A stretch of DNA of 7,400 bases, taken from Bacteroidota bacterium. Lineage in GTDB: Bacteria > Bacteroidota > Ignavibacteria > Ignavibacteriales > Melioribacteraceae. Positions 1 to 6,376 of this stretch are shown one piece after another. The notes beneath the pieces are model-generated. The model was given only the letters and a program-made list of their open reading frames with translations. It made no database searches and was not told the origin of the DNA. Positions within the stretch are counted from its first letter, which is position 1; every line of letters begins with the position of its first letter. The stretch covers positions 1 through 7,400 of the forward strand of contig JAEXOD010000156.1 of the NCBI GenBank assembly GCA_023447335.1, in the 5' to 3' direction. The position numbers were made by a program, and so were the translations under genes.

Positions 1-332
1 CAATGTAATTGCGTTACCTTTCTGTTCGTATTAATATATGTTCTTAAATAATCGGTCTCATTTTTTAGATATTTAATATATTCTTTAATTCTTTCTCTAT
101 TTCTTGTTACAAGCATGTTACAACCACAAAAATAACACAACGTATCGCAGTAAGGAATATGATAATACAACGACAAATTAGGCATAATATCTCTTGAATT
201 TGTTTTAATAATCTCATCAAGATACATCTCAGGAGTAAACTTTTCGTTAAACTGCGGAGCCGTAGGGTATGATGTATAACGAGGTCCCGGTTTATCGTAT
301 TTCTTAATTAATTCTAAATCTATTTCAAACAT
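1..332 (-). CDS. hemN: Oxygen-independent coproporphyrinogen III dehydrogenase HemN, N-terminal part (runs off the left edge)
   Basis: Translating leftward from the ATG at 332 gives 110 residues with no stop before the window edge. The opening residues (KYDKPGPRYTSYPTAPQF) and the segment YYHIPYCDTLCYFCGCN match the radical-SAM enzyme HemN. The CxxxCxxCxC cluster is at Cys62, 66, 69 and 71: the first three should ligate the 4Fe-4S cluster that cleaves S-adenosylmethionine, and the fourth is the extra Cys typical of true HemN rather than HemW. HemN oxidatively decarboxylates coproporphyrinogen III to protoporphyrinogen IX in the cytoplasm without oxygen. Known HemN proteins are about 450 residues, so roughly a quarter is visible. 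It starts 38 nt after the hemE stop, with GGA a few bases upstream of the ATG and no terminator between them, so it is probably the sixth operon gene. HemN rather than HemF suggests anaerobic or microaerobic haem synthesis. Confidence 0.93.
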   Translation of the reverse strand, partial: MFEIDLELIKKYDKPGPRYTSYPTAPQFNEKFTPEMYLDEIIKTNSRDIMPNLSLYYHIPYCDTLCYFCGCNMLVTRNRERIKEYIKYLKNETDYLRTYINTNRKVTQLH

Positions 333-370
333 TATTAATCCGTTATTATATTTACAAAATATAATTATTT

Positions 371-1417
371 TTAATGAAAAACTACACTTTCTTCTTTCAC
401 AATTTCAACAAGATATTTCAAATTTCCGGGATCTATATCCGGTAAGATACCATGCCCCAAATTAAAAACATGACCTTCACCTTTTCCGTATTCAGATAAC
501 ACTTCAATTGCTTTTTGTTTTATAGTTTCTTTATTGCCGTATAGAATAGTTGGGTCTAAATTACCTTGTAAAGAAACTATATTACCGACTTTTGTTCTAA
601 CTTCACCAAGATTCATTGTCCAGTCTAATCCTAGTGCATTTACTCCAATATTTGCCATTTTTTCAATACTATGATGTACTCCTTTGGCAAAAAGAATTAT
701 CGGTTCGTCTTTTCTTTTAATTTGACTCACAATTTTATTAATATATGGTAAACTAAACTCATTAAAATCAGTCGGAGAAAGTATCCCTCCCCAAGTATCA
801 AAAATCTGAACTGCATCAACACCGCATTCAATTTTTGCACTTAAATAATCAGCAACCACATCGGCTAAAATTTCCAGTAGCTGATGAGATTCTTTGGGAT
901 TATTATATATAAAAGATTTTACTTTACTAAACGTTTTTGAACCTGCCCCTTCTACCATATAAGTAAACAATGTAATAGGTGAACCGCTGAAACCTTATAA
1001 CGGAACTCTATTATTTAATTCTTTTTTAACTAAACTGATAGAATCCATTACATATTTTAGATCCTTGTGCGGATCAATTTTCTTTAAATGTCTAATGTCT
1101 TCAATGTTTCTTATGGGATTAGGAAAAACCGGACCTTTCCCCTCATTCATTATTAAAGTCATGCCCATCGCTTCCGGAATTACCAAAATATCAGAAAATA
1201 AAATAGCTGCATCAACACCAATAATATCGATGGGTTGTATCGTAACTTCGGCAGCTAATTCCGGAGTTTTACACATCGTCAAAAAATCACTTTTTTCTCT
1301 CACTGCTCTATATTCGGGTAAATAACGTCCTGCTTGCCTCATTACCCAAATAGGAGTTCTTTCAACTTTTTCTTTTTTAAGTGCTTTGATAACCAAGTCA
1401 TTTTGTAATGCTTTCAA
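371..1417 (-). pseudogene. hemE: Uroporphyrinogen decarboxylase HemE, interrupted by one in-frame TAA at codon 141
   Basis: HemE removes the four acetate carboxyls of uroporphyrinogen III to give coproporphyrinogen III in the cytoplasm. The frame spans 348 codons, normal for the family, but codon 141 (997-995) is TAA, leaving parts at 998-1417 (140 residues) and 374-994 (207 codons). Before the stop lie signature 1, PIWVMRQAGRYLPEY (residues 22-36, substrate-binding Arg27 and Arg31), and Asp76 in ILFSDILVIPEAMG, the likely catalytic Asp. The stop directly precedes signature 2 (GFSGSPITLFTYMVEG, residues 142-157, with Tyr153). After it the frame is intact through IFDTWGGILSP and the C-terminal LGHGI His322. 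Start is TTG at 1417, overlapping the hemD TGA by 4 nt. There is no frameshift or other damage, so this is either a recent nonsense mutation or a sequencing/assembly error. It could be a fully functional gene in the real genome. HemE is a single TIM barrel, so two separate functional halves are unlikely. Confidence 0.9.
995..997 (-). other. Premature in-frame stop codon (TAA) in hemE
   Basis: On the minus strand the codons read CCG TTA TAA GGT TTC AGC, that is P-L-stop-G-F-S. Most HemE proteins have V-P-L-I-G-F here, so the stop replaces a hydrophobic residue. A single substitution from TTA (Leu) would create it. An Ile codon ATA would need two changes or an AT-to-TA swap. The reading frame is the same on both sides (1417 and 970 differ by a multiple of three). 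Confidence 0.95.
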
Positions 1418-1426
1418 TTTTTCTCC
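1414..1426 (-). promoter_or_regulatory. hemE ribosome binding site and TTG start overlapping the hemD stop
   Basis: Reading leftward, GGAG (1426-1423) is followed by five A residues and TTG (1417-1415). The same T-T-G-A supplies the hemD stop TGA (1416-1414), giving a 4-nt overlap typical of translational coupling. The TTG is chosen because the following residues (MKALQNDL) match the usual HemE N-terminus, the spacing to GGAG is good, and no nearby ATG or GTG fits the family N-terminus. Confidence 0.75.
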
Positions 1427-2187
1427 GTTGAATAATAAAAATTGTTAATACTTTTAATTAAATCATTAAAATTAAAATTTTCAGGAACTATGTCTACTTT
1501 TAATCCGCTGCCCTCAATTGCTTTCTTAGTAACTTCTCCTATTGCAGCTATTTTTTTATTTGCAAAGTATTTGTTAGGATCAAATATCTTTTCAATTTCT
1601 ATTAAATTACTAAAAGCAGAAGGACTAGTAAATATAAATAAATCAATTGAATTATTATTTATTTTTTTGAAAACTTCTATTAGCTCTTCTCTATTTGTCG
1701 GAACATTATCATAAATAGGAACAAAATGTACTGCAGCTCCGTTTGTTTTTAATCTTTCTATATACCAAAGATTAGAAATTTTTGATCCCGGTATAAGAAT
1801 TTCCTTATCAATTAAAAATTTATTAAGGAAATAAGTAAAAACACCTGAAGAACTATTTTGCGTGGGTACGTCAATAGTAAAATCACCATATTTTTGACAT
1901 ATTTCTTTAGTTTTTTTGCCTATGCATACAATTTTTTTGCTGTTTAATTTTATATTATTTGATTCTAATATTTCAAATAAACTTGTTACACTATTTTTTG
2001 AAGTTAATATTGTATAATCAAATGTTTTACTAAAAACAGATAAATCGTCAATTTTTAACGAAACAATACTGATAGTTTTTAAAAATATTACATTAATTCC
2101 GATATTCCTAAACTGTTCATTTAATTCATCATTTTTATCTTCCGAACCACAAATTACGGCATTAACTAAGCTAAGTTTATTATTCAT
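1414..2187 (-). CDS. hemD: Uroporphyrinogen III synthase HemD
   Basis: HemD cyclises hydroxymethylbilane, inverting ring D, to give uroporphyrinogen III; it is a cytoplasmic two-lobed enzyme. The 257-residue product is the usual size. The family is poorly conserved, but the expected landmarks are present: FDYTILTSKNSVTSLFEIL (about residues 56-74), IVCIGKKTKEICQKYG (about 85-100), ILIPGSKISNLWYIERLKTNG (about 130-150), DLFIFTSPSAFSNLIEI (about 182-198) and KIAAIGEVTKKAIEGSGLKVDIVPE (about 212-236). Its position between hemC and hemE is the classical arrangement and strengthens the assignment. The ATG at 2187 directly follows the hemC TAA with no gap, and GGAAGG at the end of hemC can act as Shine-Dalgarno sequence. 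The gene ends in TGA overlapping the hemE TTG. Codon use is AT-rich like its neighbours, with long Asn/Lys/Ile runs. Confidence 0.88.
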   Translation of the reverse strand: MNNKLSLVNAVICGSEDKNDELNEQFRNIGINVIFLKTISIVSLKIDDLSVFSKTFDYTILTSKNSVTSLFEILESNNIKLNSKKIVCIGKKTKEICQKYGDFTIDVPTQNSSSGVFTYFLNKFLIDKEILIPGSKISNLWYIERLKTNGAAVHFVPIYDNVPTNREELIEVFKKINNNSIDLFIFTSPSAFSNLIEIEKIFDPNKYFANKKIAAIGEVTKKAIEGSGLKVDIVPENFNFNDLIKSINNFYYSTEKN

Positions 2188-3132
2188 TTACCTTCCGGCT
2201 TCCTTAAATATTTCGTCTAATATCTCTTTTGCTCCGGCTTCTAAAATTTCTTGGGCTAATTTTTCACCTAATTCTTCGGAATGATTAACTTTTCCTTTAA
2301 GTCTTTTTCTAAAAGTAACTGAACCGTCTATCGAACCGGCAAAACCATCAAGAAGTAAACCATTACTTAATACTTTTGCAAAAGCAGCTATAGGAGCCTG
2401 ACAACCCCCTTCAAGCGATTTAAGAAACTGTCTTTCTGCTCTAACACAAAGTTCGGTATTTTTATCATTAAGTACAGAAATAATCTCTTGAACTCTATTA
2501 TCATCTTCTCTTATTTCAATTCCTAAAGCACCTTGACCGGGAGCAGTAAGTAAATAATCTAAACTTATTATAGAAGAAATATGGTTTTCAAGACCAAGTC
2601 TTTCAACACCGGCTCGTGCTAAGATTATCCCATCCCAATCAGAATCTAAAAACTTCTGAATTCTTCCGGGTACGTTACCTCTAAGTTCAACAATATTTAT
2701 ATCCGGTCGTAAATGTTTTAACTGACTTCTTCTTCTTAATGCACCGGTTGCAACAGTACCCCCTTCCGGAATATCAAAAATTGTTTGTCCTTTATATTTC
2801 CCAATAAAAACATCTTCAACTTCATGTCTTTTTGTAATTGCCCCTACTTTTAAACCGGGGAAAAGTAAAGTTTGTAAATCTTTTAAACTATGAACTGCTA
2901 AATCAATTTCATTATTAAGCAATTGTTCTTCAAGTTCTTTTGTAAATAATCCTTTATCACCAATTTTTGAAAGGGCTACATCTAGTATTTTATCCCCTTT
3001 TGTTTTTATAAGTTTTAATTCAATATCTAGATTTTCATGATATTTTAACAATTCCGATTTAATGTATTCAGCTTGCCACAAAGCTAATTTACTTCCGCGT
3101 GTACCAATAACTAATTTAGTATTATTTTCCAT
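2188..3132 (-). CDS. hemC: Porphobilinogen deaminase (hydroxymethylbilane synthase) HemC
   Basis: HemC polymerises four porphobilinogen molecules into hydroxymethylbilane in the cytoplasm. The 314-residue length is normal. Landmarks in order: TRGSKLALWQAE (residues 11-22, substrate-binding Arg12), AVHSLKDL (79-86) with catalytic Asp85, VATGALRRRSQL (127-138) with the paired arginines, ELRGNV (149-154), LLTAPGQGALGIE (194-206), and EGGCQAPIAAFA (241-252), where Cys244 should carry the dipyrromethane cofactor. Two positions differ from what I remember of the family: Gln87 where HSLKDLP usually has Pro, and Gly156 where RGNVxTR usually has Thr; Arg157 is kept. I expect a functional enzyme. The ATG at 3132 immediately follows the hemA TAG, and its TAA is immediately followed by the hemD ATG, so the three genes are probably translated in a coupled way. 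Confidence 0.96.
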   Translation of the reverse strand: MENNTKLVIGTRGSKLALWQAEYIKSELLKYHENLDIELKLIKTKGDKILDVALSKIGDKGLFTKELEEQLLNNEIDLAVHSLKDLQTLLFPGLKVGAITKRHEVEDVFIGKYKGQTIFDIPEGGTVATGALRRRSQLKHLRPDINIVELRGNVPGRIQKFLDSDWDGIILARAGVERLGLENHISSIISLDYLLTAPGQGALGIEIREDDNRVQEIISVLNDKNTELCVRAERQFLKSLEGGCQAPIAAFAKVLSNGLLLDGFAGSIDGSVTFRKRLKGKVNHSEELGEKLAQEILEAGAKEILDEIFKEAGR

Positions 3133-4404
3133 CTATTTATCTTCACTATTTAAGTTGAATATCTCTTTTATTAACATAATACTATGGGCGGTTTGTTCAT
3201 AATTATTACCGTTTTCCGCCAATTGCCTTAATTTTGCAGTCGGATTATGTAATAGTCGTCCAATTAATCTTTTCGTCATTTCTTCTATTCTTATATAATC
3301 TTCTTCTGAAACTTTATTTTTTATTTTATTTAATTCATCTTCTTTAATACTTTCAAAAAATCCTCGTAAGTTCTTTATTGCCGGTATTACATCTAACGAA
3401 TTGTACCATGAAAAGAATTCAACCATTTCTTCCATAATCATGTTTTCTATTACAGGAATTTCGTTCTCTCTTCTTTTGATATTATGGTCAACAACCATTT
3501 TTAATGAATCTATGTCGTTATAGAAAACGTTATCTAAGTTACTTGTTAACGGATTAATATCTCTCGGAATAGCAATATCCATAATACATACGGCAGCATA
3601 ACGCCTTTTTTTCATCATTGCTTTAATATCCGGAATATCCAATATGTAACCTGAAGCGCTTGTTGCGCTTAAAATAATATCGTAGTTATGTAAATATTCC
3701 TTAAAAAACTCAAATGGAATTATTTCACCATGAATTTTTTCCGCCAATTTTTCTGCTTTATTTCTTGTTCTATTAGTTATTGTGATTCGTCCTACTCCTT
3801 TGTTTTTCAGATGTACTGCTGCTAATTCTGCTGTTTCTCCCGCACCGATTACTAAGGCACTCTTTGAGGAAAGATTTGCAAAAATCTTCTCTACTACTTG
3901 AACCGCAGCATAACTAATAGAAATAGCTCCCTCTCCTATAACAGTTTCTTTTATAGCTCGTTTTCCTACTCTTACCGCAGTATCAAATAATCGGTGTAAT
4001 TTTGAATTTACAAAATTGCTTTCCTCTGATATTTGAATAGCTTCCTTAACTTGAGCTAATATCTGACTATCCCCTATAATTAACGAATCAATTCCTGCAG
4101 AAACTGAGAAGAAGTGCTTTACGGCACTACAAGAAAAGTAACTAACAAAATGCTCTTTCTTTATTCCTTCAATAGATTTAAATTTTATTAAAGCTTCTTT
4201 TATATCATCATGTATTAATACAGTATTTTTAGGAATTCCCAAAATCTCAGTTCTGTTACACGTCGATAAAACTAGTCCTTCGATTAGTAAGTCTTTCTTA
4301 ATAACTTTGATAAAATTTGCCGCTTCTTCTTTATTAAAATGTAAAGCTTCTCGCACTTCAATAGGAGCTGTTTTATGATTTATAGAAATTAATATTATAT
4401 TCAT
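3133..4404 (-). CDS. hemA: Glutamyl-tRNA reductase HemA
   Basis: HemA reduces glutamyl-tRNA(Glu) with NADPH to glutamate-1-semialdehyde, the first and usually regulated step of the C5 route to tetrapyrroles. The 423-residue length is typical. The N-terminal catalytic domain shows ISINHKTAPIEVREAL (residues 7-22) and VLSTCNRTEILG (45-56), whose Cys49 is the expected thioester nucleophile, then HFFSVSAGIDSLIIGDSQILAQVK, matching the family's 'HLFRVASGLDSMVLGE.QILGQVK' block. A central NAD(P)-binding domain has ALVIGAGETAELAAVHLKNKG (GxGxxx fold) followed by TNRTRNKA. The C-terminal dimerisation helix region ends with TKRLIGRLLHNPTAKLRQLA. The ATG at 4404 lies 18 nt after the stop of the upstream membrane gene; the Shine-Dalgarno sequence is weak (AGAAAG rather far upstream). 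It ends in TAG abutting the hemC ATG. All catalytic motifs look intact. Confidence 0.96.
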   Translation of the reverse strand: MNIILISINHKTAPIEVREALHFNKEEAANFIKVIKKDLLIEGLVLSTCNRTEILGIPKNTVLIHDDIKEALIKFKSIEGIKKEHFVSYFSCSAVKHFFSVSAGIDSLIIGDSQILAQVKEAIQISEESNFVNSKLHRLFDTAVRVGKRAIKETVIGEGAISISYAAVQVVEKIFANLSSKSALVIGAGETAELAAVHLKNKGVGRITITNRTRNKAEKLAEKIHGEIIPFEFFKEYLHNYDIILSATSASGYILDIPDIKAMMKKRRYAAVCIMDIAIPRDINPLTSNLDNVFYNDIDSLKMVVDHNIKRRENEIPVIENMIMEEMVEFFSWYNSLDVIPAIKNLRGFFESIKEDELNKIKNKVSEEDYIRIEEMTKRLIGRLLHNPTAKLRQLAENGNNYEQTAHSIMLIKEIFNLNSEDK

Positions 4405-4422
4405 ATTCGTTTTTTTACTTTC

Positions 4423-5247
4423 TCAATAAAAAGTATGGAAACTTGATGCAAGCAAATTACCTAATACAAGTGAAAACATTGCGGTAATAAAGCCGGCAAT
4501 TGAAAAATTAACAAACTTTCTTCCGTATAAATTGGAAGATAATTTTAATAATATACCTATTCCGTATAACAACCAAACTATACCTGTAGTAATTAATTTT
4601 GGATCTAAATAACTAAAATTTGGAAATGCTTGGGGAAGCCAAACAATACCGATAACGATTGAAATTGTTAACAAAATGAAACCGATAACCATACTACTAA
4701 AACTAAGTTTTTCTAATATTTCTATATTTGGTAATCTATTAAATATTAATCCGTATTTTTTTGTTTTAAGAGAATTATATAACATCAAATAAAGTGTAGA
4801 ATGTACTGCGGAAATAGTTATTCCCGAATAACCCAATAATGCAGATATTACATGCATTCCTAACATTCTGTTTCTCAAAACTTCCGGTACATTAACTAGA
4901 TCTTGAATAAAAACAGTAGAAATCGTTTGAAAAATTATGGACAAAAATAAAATAAATACTCCGGTTCCTCTAATATCGGTTAGTAATTCTAAAACAAAAT
5001 AACAACATGCTAACGAAAACGCCAATACAGTAAATATTTCAAATTTATTTGTAATTGGAGGATGATTAAACTCAATTGTACGCGCCAAGAGATAAAACAT
5101 ATGTGCAAGTAGAGTAATAAATAAGACTAAACGTTTTGCATTACGAAAAGGAGATTTGTCTTCTATAAAGTCATAAACATAAGTTAAAAATGCTACCAAA
5201 TAAAAAATAGGCAACAATATGTTAATAGTGTGTATTGCAGGTATCAT
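4423..5247 (-). CDS. CcsA/HemX-like cytochrome c assembly membrane protein, first gene of the haem operon
   Basis: The 274-residue product is almost all membrane: about eight hydrophobic helices can be placed near residues 5-25, 38-56, 69-89, 96-114, 130-155, 183-203, 219-236 and 247-267. It resembles the CcsA/CcmC/HemX superfamily (cytochrome c assembly, PF01578 type): LLAHMFYLLAR (46-56), TNKFEIFTVLAF (66-77), GMHVISALLGYSGITIS (130-146), and a C-terminal SSFH with His271. His49, His132 and His271 are candidate haem-related histidines. The haem-handling WWD signature of true CcsA is degenerate: residues 203-217 read WLPQAFPNFSYLDPK and keep only the DP-K end. That makes HemX, the small CcsA relative encoded beside hemA in several bacteria and implicated in controlling HemA level, as likely as a cytochrome c synthase subunit. 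Genes of this type preceding hemA are common in Bacteroidota relatives. ATG at 5247 follows CGGAAATAA; the gene ends in TGA. Confidence 0.82.
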   Translation of the reverse strand: MIPAIHTINILLPIFYLVAFLTYVYDFIEDKSPFRNAKRLVLFITLLAHMFYLLARTIEFNHPPITNKFEIFTVLAFSLACCYFVLELLTDIRGTGVFILFLSIIFQTISTVFIQDLVNVPEVLRNRMLGMHVISALLGYSGITISAVHSTLYLMLYNSLKTKKYGLIFNRLPNIEILEKLSFSSMVIGFILLTISIVIGIVWLPQAFPNFSYLDPKLITTGIVWLLYGIGILLKLSSNLYGRKFVNFSIAGFITAMFSLVLGNLLASSFHTFY

Positions 5248-5301
5248 TTATTTCCGAAAATTATTAAAATGCATTATTAAATTATTTTATGCTATAAAAT
5301 A

Positions 5302-5330
5302 ATAATAAAAAAAACAAAAAAACAGTTCAA
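5302..5330 (-). promoter_or_regulatory. Candidate promoter of the ccsA/hemX-hemACDEN operon
   Basis: On the minus strand TTGAAC (5330-5325) and TATTAT (5307-5302) are separated by exactly 17 nt, close to the sigma70 consensus. Transcription would start near 5295, leaving a leader of about 48 nt before the ATG at 5247. The spacer is an extreme T-rich tract, which can act as an intrinsically bent element but also makes chance matches easier. No other convincing promoter was seen within the operon. Confidence 0.42.
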
Positions 5331-5364
5331 AAAAAAGAGAAAAAAAACTTATTAATTTCCAAAA

Positions 5365-5398
5365 GGGAATAAAATTTTTTCACCTTGTTTTTATTCCC
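5365..5398. repeat. Perfect 10-bp inverted repeat in the divergent intergenic region (possible operator)
   Basis: GGGAATAAAA (5365-5374) is matched exactly by TTTTATTCCC (5389-5398), with a 14-nt gap. The centre-to-centre distance of the arms is 24 nt, a little over two helical turns, and the right arm overlaps the -35 box and spacer of the candidate rightward promoter. No gene ends here, and neither strand has a proper U-tract after the stem, so it is not a terminator. A binding site for a dimeric regulator is the best guess. Confidence 0.5.
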
Positions 5399-5413
5399 AA
5401 ATATGGTTATTAT
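5385..5413 (+). promoter_or_regulatory. Candidate promoter of the lipoprotein gene
   Basis: TTGTTT (5385-5390) and TATTAT (5408-5413) are spaced by 17 nt; transcription would begin near 5420, about 30 nt before the ATG at 5450. The -10 box is identical to that of the divergent candidate promoter at 5302-5307. The context is AT-rich, so the match is suggestive only. Confidence 0.38.
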
Positions 5414-5449
5414 TGTAGTAATATTATTTAATTACATTGGGCAATAATA

Positions 5450-6031
5450 ATGAAAAAACGAACTTTAGTTTATATTTTAATTGCATCATTCATAAATTTA
5501 ACTATCGGGTGCACTGCTTATCGACCCACAAAGTTAAATATAAATGAATTAGGCGAATCCGGTATTAACGTTATTAATATTTCAATTAACGATTCGATAT
5601 ATACATTTTTGAATAAAGAAGCAGTGTTTTATAAAATACCCTTAAAAATTGAAGGTTATGATTTTCATAATAGTTTTATAAGTATACCGATTGATAGTAT
5701 AAAAACAATTATCGAACCACAAATTTCAATAAAAAATATAGACTCTTCATCAATAATAAAAAAAATGCTTCTATTTAATAATGCCGAAATTGTGTTTAAT
5801 AGTGAAGGCGGCAAATTATTAGATCATGGTTATCTAATAAAAGGAAAACAACCGGATAGCACCTCGTTTTCAGTAAGAACAAATAATATTGACTATTTAA
5901 CAATTAATAAATTAGATGTTACAGGGACAATTGTAAAAAATTTCTTTTTGGTAGGCGGAATTCTTTTGGGTGCACTTTTTATTTTTGGTGTACTTCTTGC
6001 AAAAAGTTTTCATGGTGGATTAGCTGGATAA
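5450..6031 (+). CDS. Predicted lipoprotein with a C-terminal hydrophobic segment, function unknown
   Basis: I do not recognise this 193-residue protein as a named family. The N-terminus is a lipoprotein signal: MKKR, a hydrophobic stretch (residues 6-19), then LTIG-C with Cys21 as the likely lipidated residue. There is no acidic residue right after the Cys. Residues 22-160 look beta-rich, with alternating Ile/Ser/Asn strands, and seem to hold two loosely similar halves, each ending in a strand-turn pattern (FISIPIDSIKTI near 76-87; TNNIDYLTINKLDV near 144-157). Residues 166-184 (FLVGGILLGALFIFGVLLA) form a glycine-containing hydrophobic helix close to the C-terminus, followed by a short KSFHGGLAG tail. 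The general plan resembles small Bacteroidota/Ignavibacteriota envelope lipoproteins; this is inference. The ATG at 5450 has no good Shine-Dalgarno sequence (TTGGGC, 8 nt upstream). It is transcribed away from the haem operon and stands alone. Confidence 0.8.
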   Translation: MKKRTLVYILIASFINLTIGCTAYRPTKLNINELGESGINVINISINDSIYTFLNKEAVFYKIPLKIEGYDFHNSFISIPIDSIKTIIEPQISIKNIDSSSIIKKMLLFNNAEIVFNSEGGKLLDHGYLIKGKQPDSTSFSVRTNNIDYLTINKLDVTGTIVKNFFLVGGILLGALFIFGVLLAKSFHGGLAG

Positions 6032-6120
6032 TTTTAGTAAGATTTGAACCAGGATTTACAGGATAAAAACAATTACTTGTCTTACATCTTTTATCTAACA
6101 CCTATTATCTAAGCTTTTTA

Positions 6121-6133
6121 GCTCCGTAGGAGC
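6121..6133. repeat. GTA-loop mini-hairpin A1
   Basis: GCTCC-GTA-GGAGC: a perfect 5-bp stem with a three-base loop, followed by GACATTTTTG. First of two hairpins in repeat copy A. Confidence 0.75.
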
Positions 6134-6171
6134 GACATTTTTGTAACCCAGAACTCCAAGCAAAGGTTTAA

Positions 6172-6184
6172 GCCTCGTAGAGGC
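6172..6184. repeat. GTA-loop mini-hairpin A2
   Basis: GCCTC-GTA-GAGGC: same stem length, same loop and same GACATTTTT tail as hairpin A1, but two stem pairs are changed on both arms at once (T-A to C-G and C-G to T-A). The tail runs into nine T residues (6189-6197), so it could weakly terminate rightward transcripts from the lipoprotein gene, although a 5-bp stem placed 4 nt before the T-run is a poor terminator. Confidence 0.72.
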
Positions 6185-6376
6185 GACATTTTTTTTTATT
6201 ACTCATGAATGAATTTTCGGGCTGCTTCTTATTCAACACTTAACATTCAACATTTAACATTACTTTTGAACCAGGATTTTCAGGATAACAAAAGGATTTA
6301 CAGGATAGTACCAATTATTTATCTAATATCTTTTGTCTAACTTCTGCAATCTAACATCTATTATTCAAGCTTTTTA

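Larger units (their letters stand above)
6043..6260. repeat. Composite intergenic repeat, copy A
   Basis: Most of the 564-nt gene-free stretch (6032-6595) is two imperfect tandem copies of one composite. Block order in copy A: TTTGAACCAGGATT-TACAGGAT (6043-6064); a TCTAACA/CTATTATCT-rich tract (about 6092-6112); a hairpin block starting at AAGCTTTTTAG with hairpin 6121-6133; AACCCAGAACTCCAAGC; a second hairpin (6172-6184) followed by a T9 run; CATGAATGAA; CTGCTTCTTATTCAA; and a run of 7-8-nt words of the type TTAACATT / CAACATT (about 6237-6260). No open frame of protein-like character crosses it. Similar material is, from memory, scattered between genes in this bacterial group. Confidence 0.85.

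Noticed and set aside
371..970. Post-stop half of hemE as an independent gene starting at TTG 970 or ATG 955
   Set aside because: There is no Shine-Dalgarno sequence before either codon, both would cut into signature 2, and HemE is a single TIM barrel. It is better described as the downstream part of one interrupted gene.
995..997. TAA as a recoded sense codon or selenocysteine/pyrrolysine site
   Set aside because: Selenocysteine uses TGA and pyrrolysine TAG. TAA ends hemC, hemE itself and the lipoprotein at sensible places in this window, so reassignment of TAA is not supported.
1065..1325. Plus-strand open frame of 86 codons inside hemE
   Set aside because: It is the antisense shadow of strongly conserved hemE coding sequence, with no ribosome binding site and no protein-like features.
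1442..1714. Plus-strand open frame of 90 codons inside hemD
   Set aside because: Antisense shadow of hemD; the hydrophobic appearance comes from the complement of Asn/Lys/Glu-rich codons.
5365..5398. Inverted repeat as a transcription terminator
   Set aside because: Both flanking genes start here and diverge, so nothing needs terminating, and there is no U-tract directly after the stem except a short T4 on the minus strand.
6121..6197. Mini-hairpin plus T-run as the intrinsic terminator of the lipoprotein gene
   Set aside because: The stems are 5 bp only and the T-run starts 4 nt after the stem. The same hairpins recur with shorter T-runs, so the structure seems to be a repeat element; weak termination remains possible.
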